NCBI RefSeq assembly: GCF_003261175.1
Contig: NZ_QLNP01000017.1
Location: forward strand, 62,001 to 126,000
DNA: 64,000 bases
Origin: Arthrobacter globiformis
Lineage (GTDB): Bacteria; Actinomycetota; Actinomycetes; Actinomycetales; Micrococcaceae
Reading direction: 5' to 3'
The position numbers were made by a program, and so were the translations under genes. Positions 52,758 through 62,260 of this stretch are shown here, piece after piece (position 1 is the stretch's first letter; each line of letters begins with the position of its first letter). Under the pieces are notes generated by a model. The model worked only from the letters and a program-made list of their open reading frames with translations. It was not told the origin of the DNA and did no database searches.

Positions 52758-53025
52758 TGGGCTGCTCCCGCCTGTCGGCCACGAACCGGGCCACCGTCAC
52801 TGAGCCGATAAAGCCGATAACGGAGACGGCAACCACCAGCATCAGGTTGTTCAGGTGCCGGTTCACGGCCATGTCGATGCACAGCGCCGCGCCGAGGATG
52901 GCCAGCAGCACGTCCGCTGCGAGGACCCGGTCCAAGAGCGACGGGCCGCGGGCGATGCGGATGATCGCCCCCGCGGCGGCGAGGGCCAGCGCCACAGCCG
53001 TGACGGTGAGGACAACCCCCATCAT
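52747..53025 (-). CDS. mnhF: Mrp sodium/proton antiporter subunit F
   Basis: The 92-residue protein has three helices and the MnhF pattern (IIRIARGPSLLDRVLAADVL). The two adjacent ATG codons (53023-53025 and 53020-53022) overlap the mnhE stop. A much longer open frame upstream lies in a different reading frame from the other Mrp genes and does not look like protein. Confidence 0.92.
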   Translation of the reverse strand: MMGVVLTVTAVALALAAAGAIIRIARGPSLLDRVLAADVLLAILGAALCIDMAVNRHLNNLMLVVAVSVIGFIGSVTVARFVADRREQPSEP

Positions 53026-53567
53026 GCGCCGACCTCCTGGTTCAGGGCGGAAAGCTCTTCCTTCGTTCCCATGATCCGGATGAGCCCCGCCTCGGTGTCC
53101 CTGACTTCCTTGCGCAGTTTGATGACGTCCTCCCCGTTCCGTACGTTCAGTCCGTGGATGTAGAGGGTGGACGTGGACCTGTCCACCTCCACCACCAGTG
53201 ATCCCGGAATCAGGGAGATCACGTGGCCGGTGGCCGTCACCATCAGGTCCGAATGGCTCCGCAACGGAACGGCGACGACGGCGTTGGTCACTTTGGGCCC
53301 CTGGGCCACCGCCAGGTAGAACACCTGGCAGCTCGCGGCCACCACCCGGCCGAGGAACGCCACTGCGAACGGAACGGCCCGCAGTACGTTGAAGCGTCCG
53401 CTCAGCTCCACCGGCGGAAGGTAGAACAGGCGCGCCACGGCAACGGCCAGCAGGGCGCCGAAGAGCAGGTTGCCCGGGCTGAAGTCCTGCCAGAGTGCTC
53501 CCCAGACGATGACCAGCCAGACCAGCAGCGGCAGTTCCTGCCGCAGGGACACCCTCCGCCGGCTCAC
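53022..53567 (-). CDS. mnhE: Mrp sodium/proton antiporter subunit E
   Basis: The 181-residue protein has two or three N-terminal helices (LPLLVWLVIVWGALWQDF, GNLLFGALLAVAVARLF) and the conserved cytoplasmic block MVTATGHVISLIPGSLVVEVD. That is the standard MnhE plan. It overlaps mnhD and mnhF by 4 bp each. Confidence 0.93.
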   Translation of the reverse strand: MSRRRVSLRQELPLLVWLVIVWGALWQDFSPGNLLFGALLAVAVARLFYLPPVELSGRFNVLRAVPFAVAFLGRVVAASCQVFYLAVAQGPKVTNAVVAVPLRSHSDLMVTATGHVISLIPGSLVVEVDRSTSTLYIHGLNVRNGEDVIKLRKEVRDTEAGLIRIMGTKEELSALNQEVGA

Positions 53568-55165
53568 TTTCCGCCTCCGCCCAGCGCCGCGGCCGGGACG
53601 AGCGCGGCGTCACCGAGCACCGCCTGGATGTAGGCGGACCTGTCGAGCATGGCTGCGGCAGACTGGTCCGCCACTCGGAAGAGCGGCCCGGCGAAGACGG
53701 TGAGCGCCACTCCCAGCACCACAAGGCCCAGCGTGGACCCCACCATGGTCCGCGGCAGCAAGCGAACCGCCGTCGCGCCGCCCTCCGGGGCGGTTTCCGT
53801 GGCGGGAACTGCCAGGAGTACCGGGTCGGGGTGCTCCGCGTCCTCGGCCTTGCGCCAGAACGCGCGGTTCCACACCCTGGCGACGGCCAGGAGGGTCAGG
53901 AGGCTCGTCAGCACGCCGCCGATCACCAGTGCGTAGGCCAGCGGGGTTCCGAGGCCGATACCGGCCTGCATCAGGCCGAGCTTGCCCAGGAAGCCCGAGA
54001 ACGGCGGGATGCCGGCAAGGTTCATGGCGGGAACGAAGAACAGCAGCGCCAGCAGCGGGGACAGTTTGGCCAGCCCGGCCAGCCGGTCCACCGAGGAACT
54101 GCCGCCGCGGCGCTCAATGAGCCCGGTGACCAGGAAAAGGCTCGTCTGGATGGTGATGTGGTGCGCCACGTAAAACACGGCCGCCGCCAGGCCGGCCACC
54201 GAGGACATCGCCAAGCCGAACACCATGTAGCCGATGTGGCTGACCAGGGTGAAGGACAGTAGACGCTTGATGTCGCTTTGGGCGAGGGCGCCCAGGATGC
54301 CGACAATCATCGTCAGTAGCGCCACCACCATCAGGGGCGTGTTGAGGCTGTCCCCGGGGAACAGCAGGGTTTCCGTGCGGACCATCGCGTACACACCCAC
54401 CTTGGTCAGCAGGCCGGCGAACACCGCCGTGACGGGAGCCGGCGCGGTGGGGTAGGAGTCCGGCAGCCAAAAGGACAGCGGGAACACGGCGGCCTTAATG
54501 CCGAAGGCCACCAGCAGCATGACGTGCAGGAGCGTCTTGGTGCCCTCGTCCAGCTCCGAGAGCTTGATGGCCAGGTCCGCCATGTTAATGGTGCCCGTTG
54601 CGCCGTAGACCATCGCGATGGCAATCAGGAACAGCACCGACGACACCACCGAGACCACCACGTACGTGACGCCTGCCCGGATGCGCGGGCCCGTGCCGCC
54701 GAGGGTCATCAGCACGTAGCTGGCGGTCAGCAGGATCTCGAAGCCGACGTACAGGTTGAACAGGTCCCCGGAGAGGAACGCGTTGGAGACGCCGGCCACG
54801 AGGATCAGGTACGTGGGGTGGAAGATCGACACCGGGGCGTCCTGGTCGCCGTCGGCCATGCCCTGCCCGGTGGCATACACGAGGACGGCGAGGCTCACCG
54901 CCGAGGACACCACGAGCATGAGCGATGAGAACTGGTCCACCACCAGGACAATCCCCCACGGCGGCACCCAGCCGCCGATGTTCACCGCTGCGGTGCCGCC
55001 GTTCCAGACGGACGCCAGGAGCAGGCACTCCAACAGCAGGGTGAGCGAGAGCAGGGCAATGCTCACCGCGCGCTGCGCGCGGGAATGCCGGATGAGCACG
55101 AACGTCAGCGCCGCCCCCAGGATGGGAAGTACGACGGCGAGCGGGGCAAGGCTTGCGAGGTTCAC
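53564..55165 (-). CDS. mnhD: Mrp sodium/proton antiporter subunit D
   Basis: The 533-residue membrane protein is homologous to the proton-pumping subunits of complex I, with about fourteen helices. Conserved ion-path residues include the Glu in LYVGFEILLTASYVL and Lys in FGIKAAVFPLSFWLPDSYP. It is part of a multi-subunit antiporter that expels sodium using proton motive force. It overlaps mnhC and mnhE by 4 bp each. Confidence 0.95.
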   Translation of the reverse strand: MNLASLAPLAVVLPILGAALTFVLIRHSRAQRAVSIALLSLTLLLECLLLASVWNGGTAAVNIGGWVPPWGIVLVVDQFSSLMLVVSSAVSLAVLVYATGQGMADGDQDAPVSIFHPTYLILVAGVSNAFLSGDLFNLYVGFEILLTASYVLMTLGGTGPRIRAGVTYVVVSVVSSVLFLIAIAMVYGATGTINMADLAIKLSELDEGTKTLLHVMLLVAFGIKAAVFPLSFWLPDSYPTAPAPVTAVFAGLLTKVGVYAMVRTETLLFPGDSLNTPLMVVALLTMIVGILGALAQSDIKRLLSFTLVSHIGYMVFGLAMSSVAGLAAAVFYVAHHITIQTSLFLVTGLIERRGGSSSVDRLAGLAKLSPLLALLFFVPAMNLAGIPPFSGFLGKLGLMQAGIGLGTPLAYALVIGGVLTSLLTLLAVARVWNRAFWRKAEDAEHPDPVLLAVPATETAPEGGATAVRLLPRTMVGSTLGLVVLGVALTVFAGPLFRVADQSAAAMLDRSAYIQAVLGDAALVPAAALGGGGK

Positions 55166-55743
55166 TTCGCGCCTCCTTCCGTGTCCGTGTCTGTGTCTGT
55201 GTCCGTGGTGAAGTTTGCGGAGCCGGGTTTCTCCTCCAGCGCCGCGTGCTCCGCCAGCAGCGTCCGCCCGCCTGCTTCGACGGTCGCCGTCGACTCGGCT
55301 GCTGCGGAACCGTCCGAGCCGAGCATGGGCAACGGGAACTCGGAGGTTTCCACGGGGATGACGGCGTCGTCCTCCGCATCGAAGCTGGGCGTTTCGGCAA
55401 CGCGGCGGTCCTCGATGTCGTCCTGGATGTCGTCCTGCCGGGCAAGCAGCCAGGTCCGGTAGATGATGCCCAGCATGAAGGCCGTGACTGCGAAGGAAAT
55501 GACGATGGACGTCAGGATCAGTGCCTGCGGCAGGGGGTCGTTGTAGGACCCGGGGTCCGTGTCCTTGCTGAAGAAGGGAGCCAGGCCGGCGTAGCCGCCG
55601 GTGGCGAGGATCAGCAGGTTGGTGGCGTTGGCCAGCAGCATCAGCCCCAGCAGCACGCGAGTGAGGCTGCGTTCCAGGATCAGGTAGATGCCGCAGGCGT
55701 AGAGCGCGCCCATGACGGTCAGCAGGGTCAGGTTAACGGTCAT
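55162..55743 (-). CDS. mnhC: Mrp sodium/proton antiporter subunit C with acidic tail
   Basis: The first 110 residues are a NuoK-like MnhC with three helices (LTVMGALYACGIYLILERSL, GLMLLANATNLLILA). Another 80 or so residues form an acidic tail that ends in DTDTDTDTDTEGG. That stretch is encoded by a repetitive tract at 55181-55206 (GTGTCC/GTGTCT units). Usual length is about 115. The gene overlaps mnhA and mnhD by 4 bp. Confidence 0.92.
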   Translation of the reverse strand: MTVNLTLLTVMGALYACGIYLILERSLTRVLLGLMLLANATNLLILATGGYAGLAPFFSKDTDPGSYNDPLPQALILTSIVISFAVTAFMLGIIYRTWLLARQDDIQDDIEDRRVAETPSFDAEDDAVIPVETSEFPLPMLGSDGSAAAESTATVEAGGRTLLAEHAALEEKPGSANFTTDTDTDTDTEGGAK

Positions 55744-58700
55744 GCAGTGCCGCCTCGGGTTGATTCGGCCGGGACGCCGCCGGGCACTTCTTCGCTGGCC
55801 TCGTCCTGGATGCCCGCGGCGCCCTCCTGCGCGGCGCCGTCCTGCCCGTCCAGCTGCAGGGGACGTTCTTCAAAGTGCTCGTCGATCTCGGCGCCAAGGC
55901 TGCGCAGCACATCCAGCACCAGGCCGACGACCACGATGTAGACGCCGGTGTCGAAAATAGTGGAGGTGACGAACTTGATGTCCCCGAAGACCGGCAGCCA
56001 GAACTCGATAATGGCGCTCTGGAACACCTGGCCGCCCAGCAGCACTGGCGCGGCACCGGACAACGCGGCGGTGGCCAGGCCGATCCCGAGCAGGGTGCCG
56101 GCGCTGATGGGGGTGGCTTCGTGCAGTTCGAAGCGGCCACCCGCCAGGTAGCGCAGCGTGAGGGCCAGCCCGGCCATGAGCCCGCCCGCGAAGCCGCCGC
56201 CGGGGAGGTTGTGCCCGGCCAGCAGCAGGTAGAGCGAGAAGATGATCATCGAGTGGAAGACCAGGCGGGTGACCACTTCGAAGATGATGGAGCGGCGTTC
56301 CGGTGCCAGCGTGCGCCCGGCAACGAGCCAGGGGTCCCGTGCGGCCGCGGCGAACTTGCGGGTCAGCGCCAGGGCGGCACCGTCCCGAGATGATTTGTCC
56401 ACGCCGTGGCGCCGGCCGACGGTCCCCTCAGCCACGGCGGACGCTGTGCGCAGCCGGTCCCCGCGGCCCCGGACGAAGATGAGGCTCGCCACGCCGGTCG
56501 CGGCGAGCGCCAGCACGGAGATTTCACCGAAGGTGTCCCACGCGCGGATGTCCACCAGGGTGACGTTGACGATGTTGAGCCCGCCGCCGCCCTCGTAGGC
56601 CAGCTGCGGGAACTCGAGGGAGACGGGCGTGGCGATCCGGGCACCCATGGCGTGGATGGCGGCGAAGACCATGGTGGCGCCGAAGGCCAGGCCGATGATC
56701 ACGCGGACCACCCGGTACTTGCCGCCGGTGCGGTCGCGCAGCTCCGCCGGGAGGCTGCGCATGGCCAGCACGAACGCCACCAGGATGATTGTTTCCACGA
56801 GCATCTGCGTCAGGGCCAGGTCCGGGGCGCCCTGCAGCGCGAACATCAGGGCGATGCCGTAGCCGGTGACCGAGACCATGAGCACGGCAAGGAACCGCTT
56901 GTTGGCCCGGACGGCGGCTAGCGCCCCGATCACGATCCCGGCGCCTGCCACCAGCTGCAGTGGCGAGTTGGGGTCGACGAAATACAGCCCTTCGGGAAGT
57001 GGCTTGTTCGCGGCGATCAGGGCGGCCATGGGCAGGACGAAGGCAACGCTGAGGATCACGGCCAGGTAGAAGTACAGCGAACCGCGCTGCGTGCGTCCGG
57101 TGATCCACACTGCGACGTCGTCCAGGGCACCGATCGTAAGCTGGTAGCCGCGGTCGGCGTCGAACCAGGGCGGAATGGCGCTCTGGATCCGGTCCACCAG
57201 CCGGCGTCCGTAGAACATCGCCGCGCCGGCGGCGAACGTGATGGCAGTCAGTCCCAAGGCTGGTGTCAGCCCGTGCCACAGCGCCAGGTGCCCCGCGGCA
57301 CCCGCCGTGGAGCCGGCGTCGGACGTTCCTTCCGTCAGCTGCGTTCCCTCGATAAACAGGGCCGCGTACGGCTGGATCCAGGCGTCCACAGGCGCCGGCC
57401 ACAGGCCGTACACGATAGTGAGGACGCTCAGGGCTGCCGGGGCTGCCAGGAAGGAGGGGCGAATGGCCTTGAACGGGGTGCGCTCGACGCCCGGCTTCAC
57501 CGCGAAGGCGCCCCACATGAAGCGCGCGCTGTAGGCGAAGGTTAACACCGAGCCGAGCACCACGCCCGCCAGGATCACTGCGCCCCAGGGGCCGTAGCCG
57601 GGCGCCGAGGCGAAGTGCAGGAACGCCTCGAGCACCGATTCCTTGGCCACGAACCCGCCCAGCAGCGGGATGCCGGCCATGGATGCGGCGCCGATGCCGG
57701 CCACAATGCCGAGGGCCCGGGAGGAGCGGAAAACACCCGAGAGTTTGCGGATGTCGCGCGTGCCGGACTGGTGGTCGATGATGCCCACTACGAGGAAGAG
57801 GGTGGCCTTGAAGAGCCCGTGAGCGAGCAGCATGGCGAGGCCTGCGAGGGCGGCGTCGGGCTTTCCGAGCCCCACCACCATGGTGATGAATCCCAGCTGG
57901 CTTACGGTGCCGTAGGCCAGGATGAGCTTGATGTCCGTCTGCCGCAGGGCGCGGTAGCCGCCCACCAGCATCGTGGCCAGGCCGAGCCCGAGGACCATCG
58001 GCAGCCAGTAGGCAGTGTCGGTGAAGCCCGGGGCGAGGCGTGCCACGATGTACACGCCGGCCTTCACCATGGCGGCGGCGTGCAGGTACGCACTCACGGG
58101 AGTTGGCGCGGCCATGGCGCCAGGCAGCCAGAAGTGGAACGGGACCAGCGCGGATTTGGTCACCGCACCGACCAGGATGAGGACGACGGCGGCGGCCACG
58201 GCTCCCGCTGCCGGCCCGGAAACCAGCCCTGGTGCCTGTTCGAGAATGGCGGAGATCCGGTAAGTGCCGGCGCTGGCGCCGAGCATAATCAGGCCAACGA
58301 GCATGGCCAGGCCGCCGGCGGTGGTGACCATGAGGGCCTGCAGCGCGGAGCGGCGGGCCGCCAGCCTTGTCCGTGCATAGCCGATCAGGAGGTAGGACAG
58401 GACCGTGGTGAGTTCCCAGAAGATGAACATCATGAGCAGGTCGTCCGCGGTGACGAGGCCGAACATCGCTCCGGCGAACGCCAGCAGCTGCGCGCCGAAC
58501 CCGCCGAGGTAGCTGTCCTTGTCCTTGAAATACCGTGCGCAGTACACCAGCACCAGGGCGCCCACGCCGAGGACCAGCAGGGACATGACCCAAGCCAAGG
58601 CATCCATGCGGAAGGCGAATTCGAGGCCGAGGCCTGGAATCCACGGGACTGTTTCGACGGGTGCGCCGGTTTCTGCGGGGGATCCGATTGCTACAGGGGC

Positions 58701-58856
58701 GCCGGCGCCGTAGACCGCGGCATGCTGGAACAACAGCCACACAAACGAACCGGCCGGCACAGCGGCCAGCGCATAAAACGAGTTGCGCCCGAACTTCCGG
58801 AAGACGAACGGCGCCACAGCGGCCACCGCGAAGTGCACGGCAAGGACTGTGATCAC
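55740..58856 (-). CDS. mnhA: Mrp sodium/proton antiporter subunit A fused to B
   Basis: The 1038-residue membrane protein has an NuoL-like MnhA part (to about residue 780), with WELTTVLSYLLIGY and VPFHFWLPGAMAAPTPVSA. An MnhB domain follows (about 840-990: IIFEVVTRLVFHSMIIFSLY and LPGGGFAGGLMAGLALTLRY), so a separate mnhB is absent. It is the first gene of the operon. The complex exports sodium and supports growth at high pH or salt. The divergent UMF1-type transporter gene starts 190 bp away. Confidence 0.94.
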   Translation of the reverse strand: MITVLAVHFAVAAVAPFVFRKFGRNSFYALAAVPAGSFVWLLFQHAAVYGAGAPVAIGSPAETGAPVETVPWIPGLGLEFAFRMDALAWVMSLLVLGVGALVLVYCARYFKDKDSYLGGFGAQLLAFAGAMFGLVTADDLLMMFIFWELTTVLSYLLIGYARTRLAARRSALQALMVTTAGGLAMLVGLIMLGASAGTYRISAILEQAPGLVSGPAAGAVAAAVVLILVGAVTKSALVPFHFWLPGAMAAPTPVSAYLHAAAMVKAGVYIVARLAPGFTDTAYWLPMVLGLGLATMLVGGYRALRQTDIKLILAYGTVSQLGFITMVVGLGKPDAALAGLAMLLAHGLFKATLFLVVGIIDHQSGTRDIRKLSGVFRSSRALGIVAGIGAASMAGIPLLGGFVAKESVLEAFLHFASAPGYGPWGAVILAGVVLGSVLTFAYSARFMWGAFAVKPGVERTPFKAIRPSFLAAPAALSVLTIVYGLWPAPVDAWIQPYAALFIEGTQLTEGTSDAGSTAGAAGHLALWHGLTPALGLTAITFAAGAAMFYGRRLVDRIQSAIPPWFDADRGYQLTIGALDDVAVWITGRTQRGSLYFYLAVILSVAFVLPMAALIAANKPLPEGLYFVDPNSPLQLVAGAGIVIGALAAVRANKRFLAVLMVSVTGYGIALMFALQGAPDLALTQMLVETIILVAFVLAMRSLPAELRDRTGGKYRVVRVIIGLAFGATMVFAAIHAMGARIATPVSLEFPQLAYEGGGGLNIVNVTLVDIRAWDTFGEISVLALAATGVASLIFVRGRGDRLRTASAVAEGTVGRRHGVDKSSRDGAALALTRKFAAAARDPWLVAGRTLAPERRSIIFEVVTRLVFHSMIIFSLYLLLAGHNLPGGGFAGGLMAGLALTLRYLAGGRFELHEATPISAGTLLGIGLATAALSGAAPVLLGGQVFQSAIIEFWLPVFGDIKFVTSTIFDTGVYIVVVGLVLDVLRSLGAEIDEHFEERPLQLDGQDGAAQEGAAGIQDEASEEVPGGVPAESTRGGTA

Positions 58857-59034
58857 TGGTATCTCCGCAAAGTCAGAATTCGGTTATCAAAAGTTGGAGC
58901 TGGCGGTCATTCGTTGGGTTCGGTTCCGACAGTTTATCAAGGGGTACTGACAGTTTTCCCCGCGCTGGCCGGGCGCAGGGTAAGTTTCGCGAGATCACGG
59001 GAGGGTTGTTGGGTCCCTGTTCGCCACGGGCGGA

Positions 59035-59040
59035 TAGCAT
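59035..59040 (+). promoter_or_regulatory. -10 element of a leaderless promoter (UMF1-type gene)
   Basis: TAGCAT is followed by exactly six bases and the ATG; no ribosome-binding site is visible. Confidence 0.45.
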
Positions 59041-59046
59041 CGGCCT

Positions 59047-60450
59047 ATGAACTCCGCAGCCGCATCCGAGGCAACGCAGCCGCCGTCGGAACTTGAAGCA
59101 GGGGCGCAGGCGTCCAGCAAGGGCCGCGTCCTTGCCTGGGCAGCCTGGGACTGGGGATCGGCGGCGTTCAACGCGGTCATGACGACGTTCGTCTTCACCG
59201 TCTACCTGACGTCCCAGGCGTTCGGCGGCGAAGACCGCGCCTCGGCGGTGCTCGGTGGAGCCCTGGCCATTGCGGGCGCCGCCATTGCCCTGCTCGCGCC
59301 CGTCACGGGCCAGCGGTCCGATACCGGGGGCCGCCGCAAGCTCTGGCTGGGAGTCAACACGGCCGCCGTCGCAATCCTGACAGCACTGTGCTTCTTCGTC
59401 TTTCCCCGGCCCGAATTCCTCCTCCTGGGCGTGTCCCTGATCGCCCTGGCCAACGTGTTCTTCGAGTTCGCGGGCGTGAACTACAACGCCATGCTGGCGC
59501 AGATTTCCACGCCCCGGAACATCGGCAAGGTCAGCGGGTTCGGCTGGGGCATGGGCTACCTCGGCGGCATCGTGGCTCTGCTCATCGTGCTCCAGCTTTT
59601 CGTGCAGCCGCGCTTCGAGTGGTTTGGCGCCTCCACGCAGGACAGCCTCAATATCCGGCTGGTGGCCGTGTTCTCGGCCCTGTGGTTCGTCATCTTCGCG
59701 CTGCCGGTCATGTTCGCCGTTCCGGAGCTGCCCAAGCCCAAGCGGGCCGCAAGTCTCGGTTTCCTGGCCTCCTATGGACTGCTGGCGCGCAGGATCAAGG
59801 CGATCTACCGGACCAGCCCGCACACCATCTTCTTCCTGCTGGCCAGCGCCATCTTCCGGGACGGGCTGGCGGCGGTCTTCACCTTCGGCGGGATCATCGC
59901 GGCCGGTACCTTCGGCTTCGAACTGCCGCAGGTCATCTTCTTCGCCATATTCGGCAACATCGTGGCGGCCGCAGGCGCGGTCATCGGCGGTTTCCTGGAC
60001 GACAGGGTGGGGCCCAAGGCCGTGATCATCGGGTCCCTCACCGGCCTGCTGGTCGCCGGAACAGTCATCCTGGTACTGGGCAACGACAACCACACGCTCT
60101 TCGGGGTGCCGTGGTCAGGGGCCACGACGTTCTGGGTTTTCGGCCTGTTCCTTTGCCTGTTTGTTGGGCCGGCGCAGTCCTCGTCCCGCGCATACCTGGC
60201 ACGGCTGGCCCCGCAGGGCGAATCCGGTGAGCTCTTCGGCCTGTACGCGACCACCGGCCGCGCCGTCAGCTTCCTCGCCCCGGCCCTGTTCACGCTGTGC
60301 ATCACCGTTGCCACTCCCCTGGTGGCTCAGGGGGACGCGCAGCGCTGGGGCATTTTGGGCATCATGGTGGTGCTGCTCGCCGGGCTGCTGGTCCTCGTGC
60401 CGGTCAAGGCCCCGAGCGACGTCGAGGTCGCCGTCGTCCCCCAGTCCTAG
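59047..60450 (+). CDS. MFS transporter, UMF1 (Atg22-like) family
   Basis: The 467-residue transporter has twelve hydrophobic segments. It begins with the UMF1/Atg22-type VLAWAAWDWGSAAFNAVMTT and contains VNYNAMLAQISTPRNIGKVS and GPAQSSSRAYLARLAPQGES, blocks typical of this branch. Related proteins are thought to export amino acids or other small molecules. It is probably leaderless and is divergent from the Mrp operon. Confidence 0.9.
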   Translation: MNSAAASEATQPPSELEAGAQASSKGRVLAWAAWDWGSAAFNAVMTTFVFTVYLTSQAFGGEDRASAVLGGALAIAGAAIALLAPVTGQRSDTGGRRKLWLGVNTAAVAILTALCFFVFPRPEFLLLGVSLIALANVFFEFAGVNYNAMLAQISTPRNIGKVSGFGWGMGYLGGIVALLIVLQLFVQPRFEWFGASTQDSLNIRLVAVFSALWFVIFALPVMFAVPELPKPKRAASLGFLASYGLLARRIKAIYRTSPHTIFFLLASAIFRDGLAAVFTFGGIIAAGTFGFELPQVIFFAIFGNIVAAAGAVIGGFLDDRVGPKAVIIGSLTGLLVAGTVILVLGNDNHTLFGVPWSGATTFWVFGLFLCLFVGPAQSSSRAYLARLAPQGESGELFGLYATTGRAVSFLAPALFTLCITVATPLVAQGDAQRWGILGIMVVLLAGLLVLVPVKAPSDVEVAVVPQS

Positions 60451-60525
60451 CCCACCCCTAGCGCGAACGTACACTTGCGGCCCCGGAGGGCGCGAAGTTT
60501 CAGCCGAAATCGCGGGTTCGCAGAC

Positions 60526-60531
60526 TAGGCT
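60526..60531 (+). promoter_or_regulatory. -10 element of a leaderless promoter (RCK-subunit gene)
   Basis: TAGGCT is followed by exactly six bases and the ATG; there is no ribosome-binding site. Confidence 0.5.
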
Positions 60532-60537
60532 GATGTT

Positions 60538-61020
60538 ATGAACGTGGAAGAGACGGACCTCCCGGGTTTGGGCCGGCGCAAGGACTTCATGACAGCATCC
60601 GGCCGGCGCATCGGGGTGGTGGAACTCCGCGAGGGCCAGACCGAACTGTTCGTCTCCACGTGGGATGACCCGGACACCTGCCAGGCCTCGATACCGCTGA
60701 CCGGCGACGAGGCGGCAACACTGGGGAATCTGCTCGGCGGTCAGCACCTCGCGATGAAGCTGACGGAGGCGCACAGGGAAGTTCCGGGGATCACCACGAG
60801 GCAGTTCTCCATCGCCCCGGATTCCCCGTTCCAGAACCAGCCCATGGGCAAGGCCTGCATCCGCACCCGGTGCGGTGTTTCGATTGTGGCGATCATGCGT
60901 GAAGGTGAGGTGGTTCCCTCACCAGGTCCCGACGTCCTCCTTCACCCCGGTGACCTGCTGGTCGCCGTCGGCACCCAAGAAGGCCTGGACGCTGCGGCCG
61001 ACATCCTGCGCAACGGCTGA
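60538..61020 (+). CDS. Cation/proton antiporter regulatory subunit (RCK_C/TrkA-C)
   Basis: The 160-residue cytoplasmic protein has a small N-terminal domain and a C-terminal RCK_C (TrkA-C) domain at about 80-158 (MGKACIRTRCGVSIVAIMRE, LHPGDLLVAVGTQEGLDAAA). This matches KhtT, which gates the KhtU potassium/proton antiporter. It is probably leaderless. The antiporter gene starts 6 bp after its stop. Confidence 0.9.
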   Translation: MNVEETDLPGLGRRKDFMTASGRRIGVVELREGQTELFVSTWDDPDTCQASIPLTGDEAATLGNLLGGQHLAMKLTEAHREVPGITTRQFSIAPDSPFQNQPMGKACIRTRCGVSIVAIMREGEVVPSPGPDVLLHPGDLLVAVGTQEGLDAAADILRNG

Positions 61021-61025
61021 CCGTC

Positions 61026-62210
61026 ATGGACCGCGTGGCCCTGACGCTCATCGAACTGGGGGCGGTCGTGTTCTGCCTCGGCCTGCTGGCCAGGCTGGCG
61101 GGGCGGATCGGGATGTCCCCCATTCCGCTGTACCTGGTGGGCGGGCTGTGCTTCGGTGCGGGCGGCGTGGTGGAACTGAGCGGCATGAAGGAGTTCTCCC
61201 ACCTCGCGGGGGAGATCGGCGTCATCCTGCTCCTGCTTATGCTCGGTCTGGAATATACGGCAACGGAACTGGTGACCGGCCTCCGCAGATCGTGGAAGGG
61301 CGGCATCCTCGACTTCGTCCTGAATTTCGTGCCGGGGGCTGCGCTGGCTGCGCTGCTCGGGTGGGGAGTCGTCGGCGCCATGGTCATGGGCGGCGTCACA
61401 TATATATCGTCGTCGGGCATTGCGGCCAAGGTCATCACGGACCTTGGCCGTATCGGTAACAGGGAAACGCCCGTGGTCCTCTCGATCCTCGTTTTCGAGG
61501 ACCTGGCCATGGCGATTTACCTGCCGATCCTCACCGCCACGCTTGCCGGGGTCAGCTTCCTCGGCGGCATGCAGACCGTGGGCGTCTCGCTGGCCGTTGT
61601 CACCGTGGTGCTGCTGGTGGCCCTGCGGCACGGACACCACGTCTCCAAAGCCGTGCACAGCGAGAATTCCGAGGTTTTCCTGCTCAACCTGCTCGGCGCC
61701 GCCCTTCTCGTGTCCGGCCTGGCGGCCGCGCTCCAGGTGTCCGCCGCGGTGGGCGCCTTCATGCTCGGCATCGCCATCTCCGGCGCCACGGCGCACAGCG
61801 CAACGCGGATCCTCGAGCCGCTGCGTGACCTCTTCGCGGCCATCTTCTTCGTGGCGTTCGGGCTCAACACCGACCCCGCCTCCATCCCGCCGGTGCTGGC
61901 CTGGGCGCTTGTCCTGGCGGTTGTCACCGCTGCCACCAAGATCATCACCGGAGCCTGGGCCGCGAAGCACGCAGGCATCGCACGTCCGGGTCGTTTCCGC
62001 GCCGGAGCCGCGCTGATAGCACGCGGCGAGTTCTCCATCGTCATCGCCGGCCTCGCCGTGACCTCCGGAGTGGTGGCGGACGAGCTCGCCGCCCTGGCCA
62101 CAGCCTACGTCCTGATCATGGCGGTCCTCGGCCCGTTGGCTGCCCGCTACATCGAGCCGCTCGTCAAGAAGTTCTCCCGCCCGGCGCGGCCGGAGCCGGT
62201 CCCGGCCTAG
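61026..62210 (+). CDS. Cation/proton antiporter, CPA2 family (KhtU/KefB-like)
   Basis: The 394-residue membrane protein has about twelve helices and the CPA2 core: LLMLGLEYTATELV near residue 66, the discontinuous-helix block GGVTYISSSGIAAKVITDLG, and the ion site in SILVFEDLAMAIYLPIL, with a Glu-Asp pair. GAALIARGEFSIVIAGLAV is the second crossing segment. The partner RCK subunit is encoded directly upstream. It likely exports potassium or sodium in exchange for protons, complementing the nearby Mrp system. Confidence 0.92.
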   Translation: MDRVALTLIELGAVVFCLGLLARLAGRIGMSPIPLYLVGGLCFGAGGVVELSGMKEFSHLAGEIGVILLLLMLGLEYTATELVTGLRRSWKGGILDFVLNFVPGAALAALLGWGVVGAMVMGGVTYISSSGIAAKVITDLGRIGNRETPVVLSILVFEDLAMAIYLPILTATLAGVSFLGGMQTVGVSLAVVTVVLLVALRHGHHVSKAVHSENSEVFLLNLLGAALLVSGLAAALQVSAAVGAFMLGIAISGATAHSATRILEPLRDLFAAIFFVAFGLNTDPASIPPVLAWALVLAVVTAATKIITGAWAAKHAGIARPGRFRAGAALIARGEFSIVIAGLAVTSGVVADELAALATAYVLIMAVLGPLAARYIEPLVKKFSRPARPEPVPA

Positions 62211-62260
62211 ACTTGTGCGCACGTGACCGCCTCGGATTGGGCCGCGGCGTTCGTCGAAAC

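Noticed and set aside
56524-58740. 738-codon open frame inside mnhA on the same strand
   Set aside because: It is a shifted reading of the MrpA coding sequence. The product is very rich in Arg, Gly and Pro, as expected from an out-of-frame GC-rich sequence.
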